Positions 35,605 to 44,097 of a stretch of DNA of 64,000 nt are shown piece by piece. Under the pieces are notes generated by a model. It worked only from the letters and a program-made list of their open reading frames with translations. It made no database searches and was not told where the DNA came from. Every line of letters begins with the position of its first letter. Positions within the stretch are counted from its first letter, which is position 1. Source of the stretch: Sphingobacterium sp. HMA12 (GTDB taxonomy: Bacteria; Bacteroidota; Bacteroidia; Sphingobacteriales; Sphingobacteriaceae); the NCBI RefSeq assembly GCF_002933815.1, contig NZ_BEYR01000001.1:1530691-1594690 (forward strand), written 5' to 3'. The position numbers were made by a program, and so were the translations under genes.

Positions 35605-35802
35605 AATCTTCTCTCATGCTTTTCATCTTATCAGTATATTGAATCCCATCGGGAACAACACTATCCTGCTATACAGAAACAGGAGACTGGGATGCAAGTC
35701 AAAGCCTGAGAGTATTTTCGTGCTCCCTTCACAGAGAGGCACATATCTTAAAAGCATTTTGCTATTATTTTCATCAAAGAACGTTTATCATTGCTGACAT
35801 GA

Positions 35803-35831
35803 CAAAGATCGCACGGCGAGTATGCAGGCAA
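35803..35831 (-). promoter_or_regulatory. Candidate promoter of the structured RNA / slipin / rtcB unit
   Basis: On the minus strand GATCTTTG (35810-35803) is one mismatch from TAnnTTTG. TTG (35831-35829) lies 18 bases upstream. Transcription would begin near 35796. Confidence 0.45.
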
Positions 35832-35957
35832 GTTGCGCAGTATAATTAAACCACAAAAAAATAGCAAACAAAAACACAACACACTGATTATAAAATATAA
35901 AAAATTTAAAATCTGACCACACATAAGAGTAAAAAAAATTAATGCGCAATTAGAATG

Positions 35958-35997
35958 CGTACACGAGAAAAAACCATAGCGTAGTTGACGTACACGA
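35958..35997. repeat. Two direct repeats of CGTACACGA, 31 bp apart
   Basis: CGTACACGA occurs at 35958-35966 and 35989-35997, a period of 31 bp or about three helical turns. They lie in the divergent gap between the structured RNA promoter and the 36.1 kb lipoprotein gene and could be regulator sites. Confidence 0.5.
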
Positions 35998-36096
35998 ACC
36001 ATTCGAAAGCAAAAAATATCACTGAAATCCATGATAACGGCTTCCGATATAAATACTAATTTTACGTCTGCATAAACAACATGAAATCATCCTAAA

Positions 36097-36693
36097 ATGA
36101 GTGTAAAAATATTTTCGGCCATATTGGCTGTATTGCTTGCTAGCGCAGGCTGTAAAGGCTCGGACAAGACGAATAATCCGGCCAGGGAAATGCGTAAAAA
36201 CGAAAAAAGGATCTTGCTATCGGACAGCACAAAAAACAATGATCAAGTTACGTCAAAAGCAGCTGCAGATCCGGCCAAAGAATGGCTGGAGGCCATTTTT
36301 CGCTGCGAAGGTGGCAATTCTGGAAAGTATTGTTATTATTTAGACAAAGAAGAGACCGTCTGTACGGCACGTTTTATGGAATTCCTGCAAGATGCCAATG
36401 AAATCTATGGTCCTTCTAACCTGACAGATGCTGAATTACCCGTCGCAAAAGCACGATACAAAACCAAATGGGAAAAGATTTATCCTCTACAAACACAGGA
36501 AATGTGGTTATTTGGCCGAGGCAATGATGATGCCCTAAGGATCAACAATGTACTTATCAAAAAGTTAGGCACAAATAAATACAGCATATTTATAGATTAC
36601 GGCGATGATATAAAGACACAAAACGAGGTACAACTGGCTGTCGAAAAGAATAACTATAAGATTGATTATTGCAAGACAGTCTTTGTAGAATAA
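36097..36693 (+). CDS. Predicted lipoprotein, unknown function
   Basis: The 198-residue protein has a lipoprotein signal with the lipidated Cys at residue 19 (LLASAGCKGSDK), a polar low-complexity linker to about residue 60, and a domain containing three Cys (IFRCEGGNSGKYCYYLDKE and ETVCTARF) that could form disulfides. The C-terminal part (INNVLIKKLGTNKYSIFIDYG) looks like a small alpha/beta or NTF2-like domain. I recognise no family. It is divergent from the structured RNA and slipin unit, and two CGTACACGA repeats lie between them. Confidence 0.6.
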   Translation: MSVKIFSAILAVLLASAGCKGSDKTNNPAREMRKNEKRILLSDSTKNNDQVTSKAAADPAKEWLEAIFRCEGGNSGKYCYYLDKEETVCTARFMEFLQDANEIYGPSNLTDAELPVAKARYKTKWEKIYPLQTQEMWLFGRGNDDALRINNVLIKKLGTNKYSIFIDYGDDIKTQNEVQLAVEKNNYKIDYCKTVFVE

Positions 36694-36779
36694 CGGCGTT
36701 AGAAAACAGTTGATCTGAAAAAAACCACTTTCTATTTTTGAGGATAAAAAGTGGCTACATAGTACTATAAATGGGGCGT

Positions 36780-38042
36780 TTAAGCAAATTGAATAGGTGG
36801 CGAATTACGCCATTTTACGATATTGCCCTTATGCAACAGTCCGTCTACAGCAGAAATTCGCGATACCGCTTCCGCGGAGCAGCTTGCATCCACCAGTAAG
36901 AAACTTGCCTCATCACCTACCTTTGGCCATGTCCTATTGCCCTTATCATCCAAAGGTAATTTCCCATTTGTAGCATAATACAAACTTCGGGATAGGTCAA
37001 ATTCCGTTTCGTAACCATACAATTGTGCTGCAAGATTGGCTTTTTGCAGCATATTTCCACTGCCGAAAGTGCCCCAATGATCCTGTACATTATCATTTCC
37101 TATAAGTACCTCCACTCCAGCCTTGCGTAGTTGCGGTAATGGCATGAGCATATTTCGTAAAGGAACCGAACTGGCAATGCCGACTTTGGCTGCGGCCAAA
37201 CGTTCGGCGGTGTATTGCAGATCCTTTGGAGCCATATACCCCAATGCAAAGGCATGACTGATAAATGTACGCCCCTGTAGCTCGGGATTCTCAAGCACTT
37301 TATCTATTAAATAATGAATGGTTTTAGCACCTGATTCTCCCCCCTCATGCAAGTGAATATCAATTCCTTTTTTGTTGTCCAAGGCTAACTGAACAGTAAA
37401 GTCAATCGGTTTTTCAATACTTCCGTCTATACTATAAGGATCTAAACCGCCTATAAAATCAACCTTGTCCCAAGCGGCAATTTCACGCATCAGTCCGGTT
37501 GAATCCGTGTAATACAATCCATGTTGTGGGAAGGCAACCAATTCCGCACCAAAAGACGCTTTCACATGCTCGAGTGCCCTGAGCAGATGTTCCAATGATT
37601 TAGTCCCCGAGGTTGGGTCAACGTTAAAATGTGTCCTCGCAAAATGAGTTCCATAGCCTTGTAACAACATAATTAGTTTTTCGGCTCTTTCTACGGATGT
37701 ATTGAGTAGTTCAGGAATAATTTCCTGCTCGCGTGCGATCATATCCTTCACCGTCCTGTTTTTAGGAAATACAGCTTTCCAAGGAAGACCGTATAACGTT
37801 TTATCCAAGTGAATGTGCATATCCCTAAATGCAGGTAATGCCAACTTTCCATTGGCATTGAATGGTCCTTTTCCATCGCCGGTTTGGGCCGGCCGAATTT
37901 CCTGTATTTTTCCATCCGTTACCGTTATGGAAAAAAGCGCGGTATCAGTTCCAATAACTTGTCCTTCCCGGTATAGAAAACCCGTTTCCAATCGTACATT
38001 TTCCAGTGTATACTGCTCACTGCGCTGAATTAATTCGTTCAT
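36780..38042 (-). CDS. Amidohydrolase, cytosine-deaminase-like
   Basis: The 420-residue protein belongs to the metal-dependent amidohydrolase superfamily (cytosine deaminase / AtzC-like branch). It shows ALPAFRDMHIHLDKTLYG for the first metal His pair, HLHEGGE and FISHAFALGY for later His ligands, and IGNDNVQDHWGTFGSGNM for the Asp region. A C-terminal segment completes the composite beta-sandwich. It likely deaminates or hydrolyses a cyclic amide or amine; the substrate is unknown. I start at 38042 (MNELIQRSEQYTL), where the domain begins. It lies 78 bases downstream of the AraC gene on the same strand. Confidence 0.82.
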   Translation of the reverse strand: MNELIQRSEQYTLENVRLETGFLYREGQVIGTDTALFSITVTDGKIQEIRPAQTGDGKGPFNANGKLALPAFRDMHIHLDKTLYGLPWKAVFPKNRTVKDMIAREQEIIPELLNTSVERAEKLIMLLQGYGTHFARTHFNVDPTSGTKSLEHLLRALEHVKASFGAELVAFPQHGLYYTDSTGLMREIAAWDKVDFIGGLDPYSIDGSIEKPIDFTVQLALDNKKGIDIHLHEGGESGAKTIHYLIDKVLENPELQGRTFISHAFALGYMAPKDLQYTAERLAAAKVGIASSVPLRNMLMPLPQLRKAGVEVLIGNDNVQDHWGTFGSGNMLQKANLAAQLYGYETEFDLSRSLYYATNGKLPLDDKGNRTWPKVGDEASFLLVDASCSAEAVSRISAVDGLLHKGNIVKWRNSPPIQFA

Positions 38043-38119
38043 GACAATATCATTTTTTTTCAAAACTAGGCTATTTGGAGCTTTCCGCTTTGTAGATATT
38101 ATCACATCATTTGTAAATA

Positions 38120-38971
38120 TTATGGTTGGGTCCTAAATTGGCTAGGCGTCATATCGGTATGGCTCTTGAAAAACTTACTAAAACTAGCATTGTCATAAAA
38201 GCCCAGGTCAAAAACAATATCCTTAACGGATTTATTCGATATTTTCAGCAATCTTTTGGCTTCCAGCAATATCCGCTCCTGAATCAAAGCAGAAGCCGAT
38301 ACCTGAAAAATTTTATTGCTAAGTACATTCAGATAATTGGCAGAAATGTTTAATTTCTCCGCATAAAACGCAACAGATCGTTCAGTTTTATACCAACAAT
38401 CTATCAATTGCACAAATTTCGCAATGATTGGGTTATCCTGATATTGGTCATAATCGTTAAAATTGTCAGCGACAAATTTACTGATCAGCAATGCAATTAC
38501 TTTGACCCTGGCGTAGATGAGTTCCCATAGAATTTCTTTTTCTTTCAAGTCTTTGGAAATCGCCCGAAATTCCTGTTCCAGAGCCTGATAACCTGATTTG
38601 GATAAAGCAATCACCAAATGCCGCAAATAATAGGATACTGGAAAGCGCAATGCAGGTAAAAGGCTTTCAAACCACGACCTGCTGATCATCAATTGCAACC
38701 CATGTGTAGGGTCTGTCATCGACCATTGATGTACCTGTCCTGGAAATACAAGGTGCAATTGACGCTCCCCTAAATTAAAAGTCTCAAAGTCTACGCTATG
38801 CGTACCGGTCCCTTTTTCGAAGAGCAGTAAAATAAAAAAATCGTGCTTGTGAGGTTCTTCAATCTCCCGCTTTCCGCTTAATTCATGAAAAAGTAAATCA
38901 CGGTCGGACATTATTCCATCGTAGAATTTCTGCAGATTTAATATTGGGAAATGGTCAGTGGGATGATGCAT
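38120..38971 (-). CDS. AraC-family transcriptional regulator
   Basis: The 283-residue protein has an N-terminal cupin-type sensor (EEPHKHDFFILLLFEKGTGTH, then ERQLHLVFPGQVHQW) and a C-terminal AraC double helix-turn-helix (YAEKLNISANYLNVLSNKI and VKDIVFDLGFYDNASFSKFFKSH). The start is set at 38971 because a perfect promoter lies at 38981-39011, inside the longer open frame and just ahead of this ATG. The message is nearly leaderless. It probably controls the amidohydrolase gene 78 bases downstream. Confidence 0.9.
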   Translation of the reverse strand: MHHPTDHFPILNLQKFYDGIMSDRDLLFHELSGKREIEEPHKHDFFILLLFEKGTGTHSVDFETFNLGERQLHLVFPGQVHQWSMTDPTHGLQLMISRSWFESLLPALRFPVSYYLRHLVIALSKSGYQALEQEFRAISKDLKEKEILWELIYARVKVIALLISKFVADNFNDYDQYQDNPIIAKFVQLIDCWYKTERSVAFYAEKLNISANYLNVLSNKIFQVSASALIQERILLEAKRLLKISNKSVKDIVFDLGFYDNASFSKFFKSHTDMTPSQFRTQP

Positions 38972-38980
38972 AAACAGATT

Positions 38981-39011
38981 CAAAGATAAATCATAAATCC
39001 TGGAAAACAAA
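38981..39011 (-). promoter_or_regulatory. Consensus promoter of the AraC-family gene
   Basis: On the minus strand TTTG (39011-39008), exactly 19 bases, then TATCTTTG (38988-38981) is a perfect match. The ATG at 38971 follows ten bases later. Confidence 0.9.
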
Positions 39012-39185
39012 AATGGCAATTTAGCCAATGAAGGAATTTTCGCCCAATTAATGGGTTTAATGCAAAAATATAGTTACTTTGATTTCAGTTTATAGAAAAT
39101 CGGAAGTTGCGCAGGACTAAAAATCCAGTTTAGAACGAAAAACAGCCCGACGGGTTTTCAAATAACTTTAAAAAAAAGTTTTTAT

Positions 39186-39806
39186 ATGCAGATTGAAATT
39201 GATCATAATTTTTATGAAATCGTCAGCTGGAACAAAGATTATATTCAGATTCAGGGAACACATACTCCCTATCGTATCTATGCCCCGCCTTATTACGATA
39301 TTAACTCTTTGAAGCAATATATCAAGCTCAATCCGCCAGTAGACCAGGGAGAAGATCAATCCTATTCTTATCTTGAAAACCCTTATTATCTATTCAAGAA
39401 GCCTTACCTTGTTAAGGTTTTTTCGACGGTATCTGCTGCATCCATTGAACTTAAGTCAAGCAGCATCTGGATTCATCAACGAAAAAATGTAAACACCTTA
39501 AAGTTACTCAAAGCATGGAGTATAAATCTTTTATACAATGAATTGATCAAAATAGTATCTTTTTGGGAAGAACAACTGGATAACTATGCGATCAGTGCTA
39601 TTCGTTTAAGCAAGCGATCGAACTCGAATTATAAAATTCAAGGCAACGAGATCTGTTTTTCTTCGCGATTGATTGAACTTGATAAAGAACAGTTGAATTT
39701 GATTGTTTTAGCAGCATTTTGTAAATTTTCTAAAAAAACGAAGAAAGAATCCGAAGCTATTTATAACTTGTACATCCCCAATTGGAGGGAGTTTAATGTA
39801 TACTAA
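39186..39806 (+). CDS. YgjP/M48-like domain protein with lost zinc motif
   Basis: The 206-residue protein resembles the YgjP-like (DUF45) metallopeptidase domain in outline. IQGNEICFSSRLIELDKEQ aligns with the family's structural strand and YNLYIPNWREFNVY with its closing (hxP)xWRE motif. The expected HExxH helix reads LAAFCKFSKK, without either His, so a zinc peptidase activity is unlikely. The N-terminal 100 residues are Tyr/Pro-rich without a known domain. It is the first of three closely spaced genes. The family assignment is by eye and moderate. Confidence 0.5.
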   Translation: MQIEIDHNFYEIVSWNKDYIQIQGTHTPYRIYAPPYYDINSLKQYIKLNPPVDQGEDQSYSYLENPYYLFKKPYLVKVFSTVSAASIELKSSSIWIHQRKNVNTLKLLKAWSINLLYNELIKIVSFWEEQLDNYAISAIRLSKRSNSNYKIQGNEICFSSRLIELDKEQLNLIVLAAFCKFSKKTKKESEAIYNLYIPNWREFNVY

Positions 39807-39809
39807 AAC

Positions 39810-40172
39810 ATGGCAGAAACCGCAGTACAATTCACCGTCGCAGTAGACGGTAATTTTGACGCACTGATTGATGATCCCGTCCAGTTTTGGGAGCTATTAA
39901 GCCCTGAACAACGTCGTCAGATTGATGATCATGTCGTTAATCAGCTGGAAGATAAAGATGGTGCTCCGAACTTGACCGATTTTAGCATCGGCAACATTTC
40001 CTTTGATTCCATCACCTCAAAAGGCTCTTTTCGCGTTCATTTCAAAATTTCCAGACAATTCTGTTGTAGTGACATTATTTCCTGTCAGACAGATTATATA
40101 GACTTCACATGCACAAAAAGGGGGCAAAAACTTGATATAATGGGCTCCTATGTATTATGGACAATCCAATAA
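39810..40172 (+). CDS. Small cytoplasmic protein, unknown
   Basis: The 120-residue acidic protein starts three bases after the preceding stop, so it is surely co-transcribed. It has no signal peptide. The N-terminal half contains VQFWELLSPEQRRQIDDHVV, and the C-terminal half is strand-rich with three Cys (QFCCSDIISCQTDYIDFTC). I recognise no family and assign no function. Confidence 0.6.
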   Translation: MAETAVQFTVAVDGNFDALIDDPVQFWELLSPEQRRQIDDHVVNQLEDKDGAPNLTDFSIGNISFDSITSKGSFRVHFKISRQFCCSDIISCQTDYIDFTCTKRGQKLDIMGSYVLWTIQ

Positions 40173-40226
40173 GTTACATCTTGAATTCAGAACGAGTGAA
40201 TTCAAGTCATATATATTTTATCAAAA

Positions 40227-41402
40227 ATGAAAATTCCCGAGCGCTTTAAAATTAACACAACCTCTTTTCACTTTTACTGGACAAAAGGTATTGGAGCTAG
40301 CTTACTGGCTAAATTGCCGACCACTCCTGACCTAGCGCAGGCAGCACAATTTATACCGTTGCTATACCAATATGACAAAGCCTGTGATCAACTGGTGGAA
40401 CATTTGCATCTGAAAATTGGTTTCGCAAAGGGACAGCAACTGATTCGGGACTATATGTGTGGTAAAACTATTGAAGCCGATTATGTTGGATTGATTTCGG
40501 ATTTCATGGATACAGTAATCCTGGAACCCGAATGGCTCGATTGGCAAAAAATACAGCAGGGGGTCGAACTCAGTCAACGCTCGGGACTAACCGGACTCAT
40601 TGTCTTACGGGATTACTGTCTTATGGGCGGCTACGAATCCAGTGCGATCAATAAACCACTAATTTTTACCGGGGCACTGAAAAAAGGTGCGGTAAAACGT
40701 TTAACAGAAACCGTCACATTTTGGGTTGATATTACAGCCAATGACGCATTGAAAAAAGGCGGTATCGGTATTGAGGCCATTCTATTGACCCGATGCATCC
40801 ATTCATTTGCTCGATTGAATATATTAAAACATGGTGACTGGGATTCTGACAAATGGGGCATTCCTTTAAACACCTGGGATATGCTGGCGACAAACCTGGG
40901 CTTTTCATTAGTTTACTTAATTGGACTCAAACAAATGAAATTCAATATTTTAAAACCTGAAATTGAAGGCTTATTTCATCTTTGGAAATATGTGGGAACT
41001 TTATTGGGCATTCCATTGAATTTTCTTACAGATTCGGAAGAAGACGCCATAAAATCACTGTATTATTGGACAATGACCCAAAAAGAAGGCGATCAGGATA
41101 GTGTCGCGCTCGCACAAGCCCTCATGGAAGAACCGGTAAACGCGGCATATCCAAGAAGCAAGTTTGGCAGAAAACTCATGCGGGAAGTGCACTTGTATTA
41201 TAACAACTACCTTTTAGGAGCCTATTCCTGCGCATTATTGGGACTTGAAAAAACGACTATAGGCAAAATCGCCTATTTCAACATCCTTAAAAACAAGAAG
41301 GAAAACAGTCAAATCCTAAAGGATGAAGTAAGGCAGCAACAGATACGGAAAGGCCGAAAAGTTCATGAGGGAGTCAAACAGATCTATTTGACCTACAACT
41401 AA
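40227..41402 (+). CDS. MpaB/DUF2236-family oxygenase-like protein
   Basis: The 391-residue, largely helical protein resembles the oxygenase MpaB / latex-clearing-protein (DUF2236) family. Relevant segments are KKGGIGIEAILLTRCIHSFAR, GIPLNTWDMLATNLGFSLVY and YWTMTQKEGDQDS. Family members are heme-binding oxidases or oxygenases; the His and Arg in RCIHSFARLNI would fit the heme region. It follows the 120-residue orphan after 54 bases. Its stop codon overlaps that of recR tail to tail with no terminator between. The substrate is unknown. Confidence 0.72.
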   Translation: MKIPERFKINTTSFHFYWTKGIGASLLAKLPTTPDLAQAAQFIPLLYQYDKACDQLVEHLHLKIGFAKGQQLIRDYMCGKTIEADYVGLISDFMDTVILEPEWLDWQKIQQGVELSQRSGLTGLIVLRDYCLMGGYESSAINKPLIFTGALKKGAVKRLTETVTFWVDITANDALKKGGIGIEAILLTRCIHSFARLNILKHGDWDSDKWGIPLNTWDMLATNLGFSLVYLIGLKQMKFNILKPEIEGLFHLWKYVGTLLGIPLNFLTDSEEDAIKSLYYWTMTQKEGDQDSVALAQALMEEPVNAAYPRSKFGRKLMREVHLYYNNYLLGAYSCALLGLEKTTIGKIAYFNILKNKKENSQILKDEVRQQQIRKGRKVHEGVKQIYLTYN

Positions 41403-42013
41403 CCTACATTTCGTTCATAGGGTACTCTCGTGGCAATCGATCTGCCCAATGTGAGCTCATCGACATATTCCAGCTCACCTCCAAATGCAATACCGCGTGC
41501 GATTGTGGTAATCTTAATATCAAATTCACGCAACTTCCGGTACAGATAAAAGATCGTTGTATCCCCCTCCATTGTCGCTGACAACGCCAAAATAACCTCC
41601 TCTACACCACTACGTTGAATACGATTAAGTAAACCTTCAATTTTAAGATCAGCTGGACCGATACCATCCATGGGCGAAATCAGTCCGCCCAGCACATGAT
41701 AAACGCCTTGATAAGAATTCGTATTTTCAATGGCCATGACATCACGTGTATCCTCCACGACACAAACGATGCTTTTATCCCGCTTGAAAGAATTGCATAT
41801 TTCACAGGTCGTATGGTCCGAAATATTAAAGCATTCCTGGCAGTACTGAATATCTTCCTTCAATCGGTCAATAGAGGCGGTAAAACGGGCCACTTCAGGA
41901 TCGGATTGCTTCAATAAATGCAAGACTAGCCTTAGCGCTGTCTTTTGTCCCACACCCGGTAATTTACCAAATTCCGCAACCGCGTTCTCAAGAAGTTTAG
42001 AAGAAAAATTCAT
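41399..42013 (-). CDS. recR: Recombination mediator RecR
   Basis: The 204-residue protein is RecR of the RecFOR pathway, which helps load RecA at single-strand gaps. It shows the N-terminal HhH (LPGVGQKTALRLVLHLL), the four-Cys zinc finger (CQECFNISDHTTCEIC), a Toprim domain (VVEDTRDVMAIENT) and a Walker-B-like C-terminal region. Length is typical (about 200). It is convergent with the MpaB-like gene (four-base stop overlap) and divergent from the LOG-family gene. Confidence 0.96.
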   Translation of the reverse strand: MNFSSKLLENAVAEFGKLPGVGQKTALRLVLHLLKQSDPEVARFTASIDRLKEDIQYCQECFNISDHTTCEICNSFKRDKSIVCVVEDTRDVMAIENTNSYQGVYHVLGGLISPMDGIGPADLKIEGLLNRIQRSGVEEVILALSATMEGDTTIFYLYRKLREFDIKITTIARGIAFGGELEYVDELTLGRSIATRVPYERNVG

Positions 42014-42111
42014 AATGCAAATGTAAGAATAATCGCAAAAAGTAGCTAGTATTAAAAAAATAGCTATATTGTATTCCTTTTTGAAAAAAAATGGGTTTTA
42101 GAAATTAAATG

Positions 42112-42123
42112 TATAACGTTATA
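42112..42123. repeat. 12-bp palindrome just ahead of the LOG-family start
   Basis: TATAAC/GTTATA forms a perfect 12-bp palindrome ending one base before the ATG at 42125. It could be an operator or part of an AT-rich promoter. Confidence 0.4.
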
Positions 42124-42124
42124 T

Positions 42125-42835
42125 ATGGACATTACAAAAGAAGATAAAATTATCCGCGCTTTTGAGAACAAAACATGGCAGGAAATTAAAGTTAAAGATT
42201 CATGGCAGATTTTTAAAGTCATGTCAGAGTTTGTGGACGGGTTTGAAAAATTAGCTAAAATTGGCCCCTGTGTATCCATATTTGGTTCGGCTCGTACTCC
42301 GCGTGAACACAAATATTATCAGATGGCTGTAGATATCGCTGCTCTACTCACTGAACGCGGTTATGGTATAATATCTGGTGGTGGGCCCGGGATTATGGAA
42401 GCAGCGAATAAAGGTGCCTATGAGTCTGGCGGAAAATCTGTGGGCTTGAATATTGAATTGCCATTTGAACAGTTTCACAACAAATATATTGATCGGGATA
42501 AATTACTTGAGTTCAAATACTTTTTTGTGCGAAAGGTAATGTTTATGAAATACTCCCAAGGTTATATCGTTATGCCAGGGGGCTTTGGAACAATGGACGA
42601 ACTCTTTGAAGCGATTACCTTGATCCAAACAGGTAAGATTGCCCGTTTCCCAATTGTATTAGTCGGTTCGGAGTACTGGAAAGGGCTAATGGACTGGGTG
42701 CAAAATACCATGCTGTCAAATAAGTATATCAGTGAAGAGGATCTCAAGCTTTTTCGCATCGTGGATACAGCTGAAGAAGCAGCCGATCATATTTTCCGCT
42801 TCTATGATAAATATTTGCTGAAACCAAACTTCTAA
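42125..42835 (+). CDS. LOG-family protein (TIGR00730; cytokinin riboside phosphorylase-like)
   Basis: The 236-residue protein belongs to the LOG/lysine-decarboxylase-like family. It has the Rossmann entry ISGGGPGIMEAANKGA and the signature MPGGFGTMDELFEAITLIQTGK. Members cleave nucleoside 5'-monophosphates (cytokinin nucleotides or AMP) to base and ribose 5-phosphate. It is slightly longer than the minimal LOG (about 190) because of an N-terminal extension of about 40 residues. It is monocistronic with a strong terminator. Confidence 0.9.
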   Translation: MDITKEDKIIRAFENKTWQEIKVKDSWQIFKVMSEFVDGFEKLAKIGPCVSIFGSARTPREHKYYQMAVDIAALLTERGYGIISGGGPGIMEAANKGAYESGGKSVGLNIELPFEQFHNKYIDRDKLLEFKYFFVRKVMFMKYSQGYIVMPGGFGTMDELFEAITLIQTGKIARFPIVLVGSEYWKGLMDWVQNTMLSNKYISEEDLKLFRIVDTAEEAADHIFRFYDKYLLKPNF

Positions 42836-42854
42836 TCGCTATAATAGCAGATAA

Positions 42855-42900
42855 AGCACAAAAAAGAGTATCCGATCAGATCAGATACTCTTTTTGTGCT
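42855..42900 (+). terminator. Intrinsic terminator after the LOG-family gene
   Basis: A 17-bp stem with a single bulged A (arms 42855-42872 and 42884-42900) is T-rich on its 3' arm. It begins 20 bases past the stop. Confidence 0.85.
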
Positions 42901-43119
42901 ATTATATCCAGGCAATATGACCACGACCGCTCAGCCAAATATCCGCCGTAAATAAGAATTGATATCGCCGTTTCAATAGTTTTTGTTGCACATAATTAAG
43001 GGAAATATTAGCCTTAAATAGAAAGAAATATTTAAAAACTATAAATTAACAATAGAAAACTTTATCTATTTTTTTCGATGCATACTTTGAGACTCCCAGT
43101 TCCCTGTACAGATATAGCA

Positions 43120-43188
43120 CTTGTTAAGCACAGATAAAGTACTATTTTCATACAAAGCGCAATGTACTTTAACAGTGCTTTAAGCAAG
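43120..43188. repeat. Long imperfect inverted repeat upstream of the ECF sigma gene
   Basis: Segments pair as CTTG/CAAG, TTAAGCAC/GTGCTTTAA (one bulge) and AAAGTAC/GTACTTT (43120-43142 with 43164-43188). The adjacent 43189-43226 holds a second nested hairpin. Apart from these the 43-43.47 kb gap shows no gene. Confidence 0.45.
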
Positions 43189-43474
43189 CTATTTGACTGC
43201 TAAAAAGCAGCAAAAAGCAAAAATAGGTACCCTTGATTATTTTAACTACTAGACAATCTTTAAAGTAGATAAAGCGCGATCTTCGAACCGATTCACACGC
43301 ATTTCATATTTACCGAAAAACGAACGTCTGTCGGAGCGATCAAATTAGATAGTAGGTTAGCCTGAACTAGGTTTACAATATTAATTTTTAAAATTGGAAT
43401 ATTAGTAGCTACATTTACAGCACAAATTGCATGGTCACATAATATAACCGAAGAAAAACAGATTATTGTCTCAG

Positions 43475-44032
43475 ATGAAAGATATTGGGAGCCACTCGGA
43501 TGAAGAGTTGATCATATTGATTCAACAGGATGATAATGTAGCTTTCGAAGCATTATATGAGCGCTACTGGAAGCAGCTCTACTATCAGGCTGCCCGAAAA
43601 ACAGATTCACTTGAAGATGCACAGGAAATCGTACAGAATATCTTCACCTCCATTTGGCTACGAAGACAGCATTTACATATAGAAAGTAATGTTTCATCTT
43701 ATCTCGCTGTAGCCGTTAAATACAAGATTTTTAAATATATGGCCCAACGTTATAAACGGGAGGCCTTTAATCATGGCAACGATTGGGTAGATTTCGATAA
43801 TTCTACCGAAGACTGGATTCAATTTGAAGAATTACGGACGCGGCTGGACCAGCTCGTCGCTGCGCTCCCAGAGAAATGTCAACTGATATTCAAATTGTCC
43901 CGTGAACAAGGAATGACCTACAAACAGATTGCGGATGAATTAGACATCTCCGTGAAGACTGTGGAAACCCAATTAGGTCGTGCGCTAAAAAAAATACGTA
44001 CTGGTATTCAACGTTTTCTGATCACATTGTAA
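43475..44032 (+). CDS. ECF RNA polymerase sigma factor
   Basis: The 185-residue protein is an ECF sigma-70 factor with region 2 (ALYERYWKQLYYQAARKTDS, then DAQEIVQNIFTSIWLRR) and region 4 (LPEKCQLIFKLSREQGMTYKQ, then ADELDISVKTVETQLGRALK). The frame extends to a TTG at 43466; the ATG at 43475 is preferred. It heads a locus with a FecR anti-sigma factor, SusC and SusD. This is the Bacteroidota arrangement in which substrate binding at an STN-bearing SusC releases the sigma factor. Confidence 0.93.
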   Translation: MKDIGSHSDEELIILIQQDDNVAFEALYERYWKQLYYQAARKTDSLEDAQEIVQNIFTSIWLRRQHLHIESNVSSYLAVAVKYKIFKYMAQRYKREAFNHGNDWVDFDNSTEDWIQFEELRTRLDQLVAALPEKCQLIFKLSREQGMTYKQIADELDISVKTVETQLGRALKKIRTGIQRFLITL

Positions 44033-44097
44033 TTTTTTTCACCTTTCTGTCAGGGTATTTTCCTATTTCGGGAACTATATAGAAATAACCCCTAAAT

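Larger units (their letters stand above)
35241..35796 (-). ncRNA. Predicted structured RNA with tandem tRNA-like modules
   Basis: No protein gene fits this stretch, yet the minus strand is dense in inverted repeats. From 5' to 3' these are: a bulged hairpin around 35722-35743; a long imperfect hairpin (35632-35668); two permuted tRNA-like modules (35545-35604 and about 35461-35540); a 5-bp/7-base-loop hairpin (35431-35447); and a terminator-like stem (35248-35330). A 10-base perfect complement (35648-35657 with 35339-35348) could close the whole domain. The likely promoter is at 35803-35831. The ends are estimates. The RNA would be transcribed in the same direction as slipin and rtcB. Confidence 0.65.

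Noticed and set aside
35489..35797. 102-codon plus-strand open frame and other short frames over the structured RNA
   Set aside because: They arise from the antisense of the tRNA-like stems. They show no domain, no promoter and unlikely composition.
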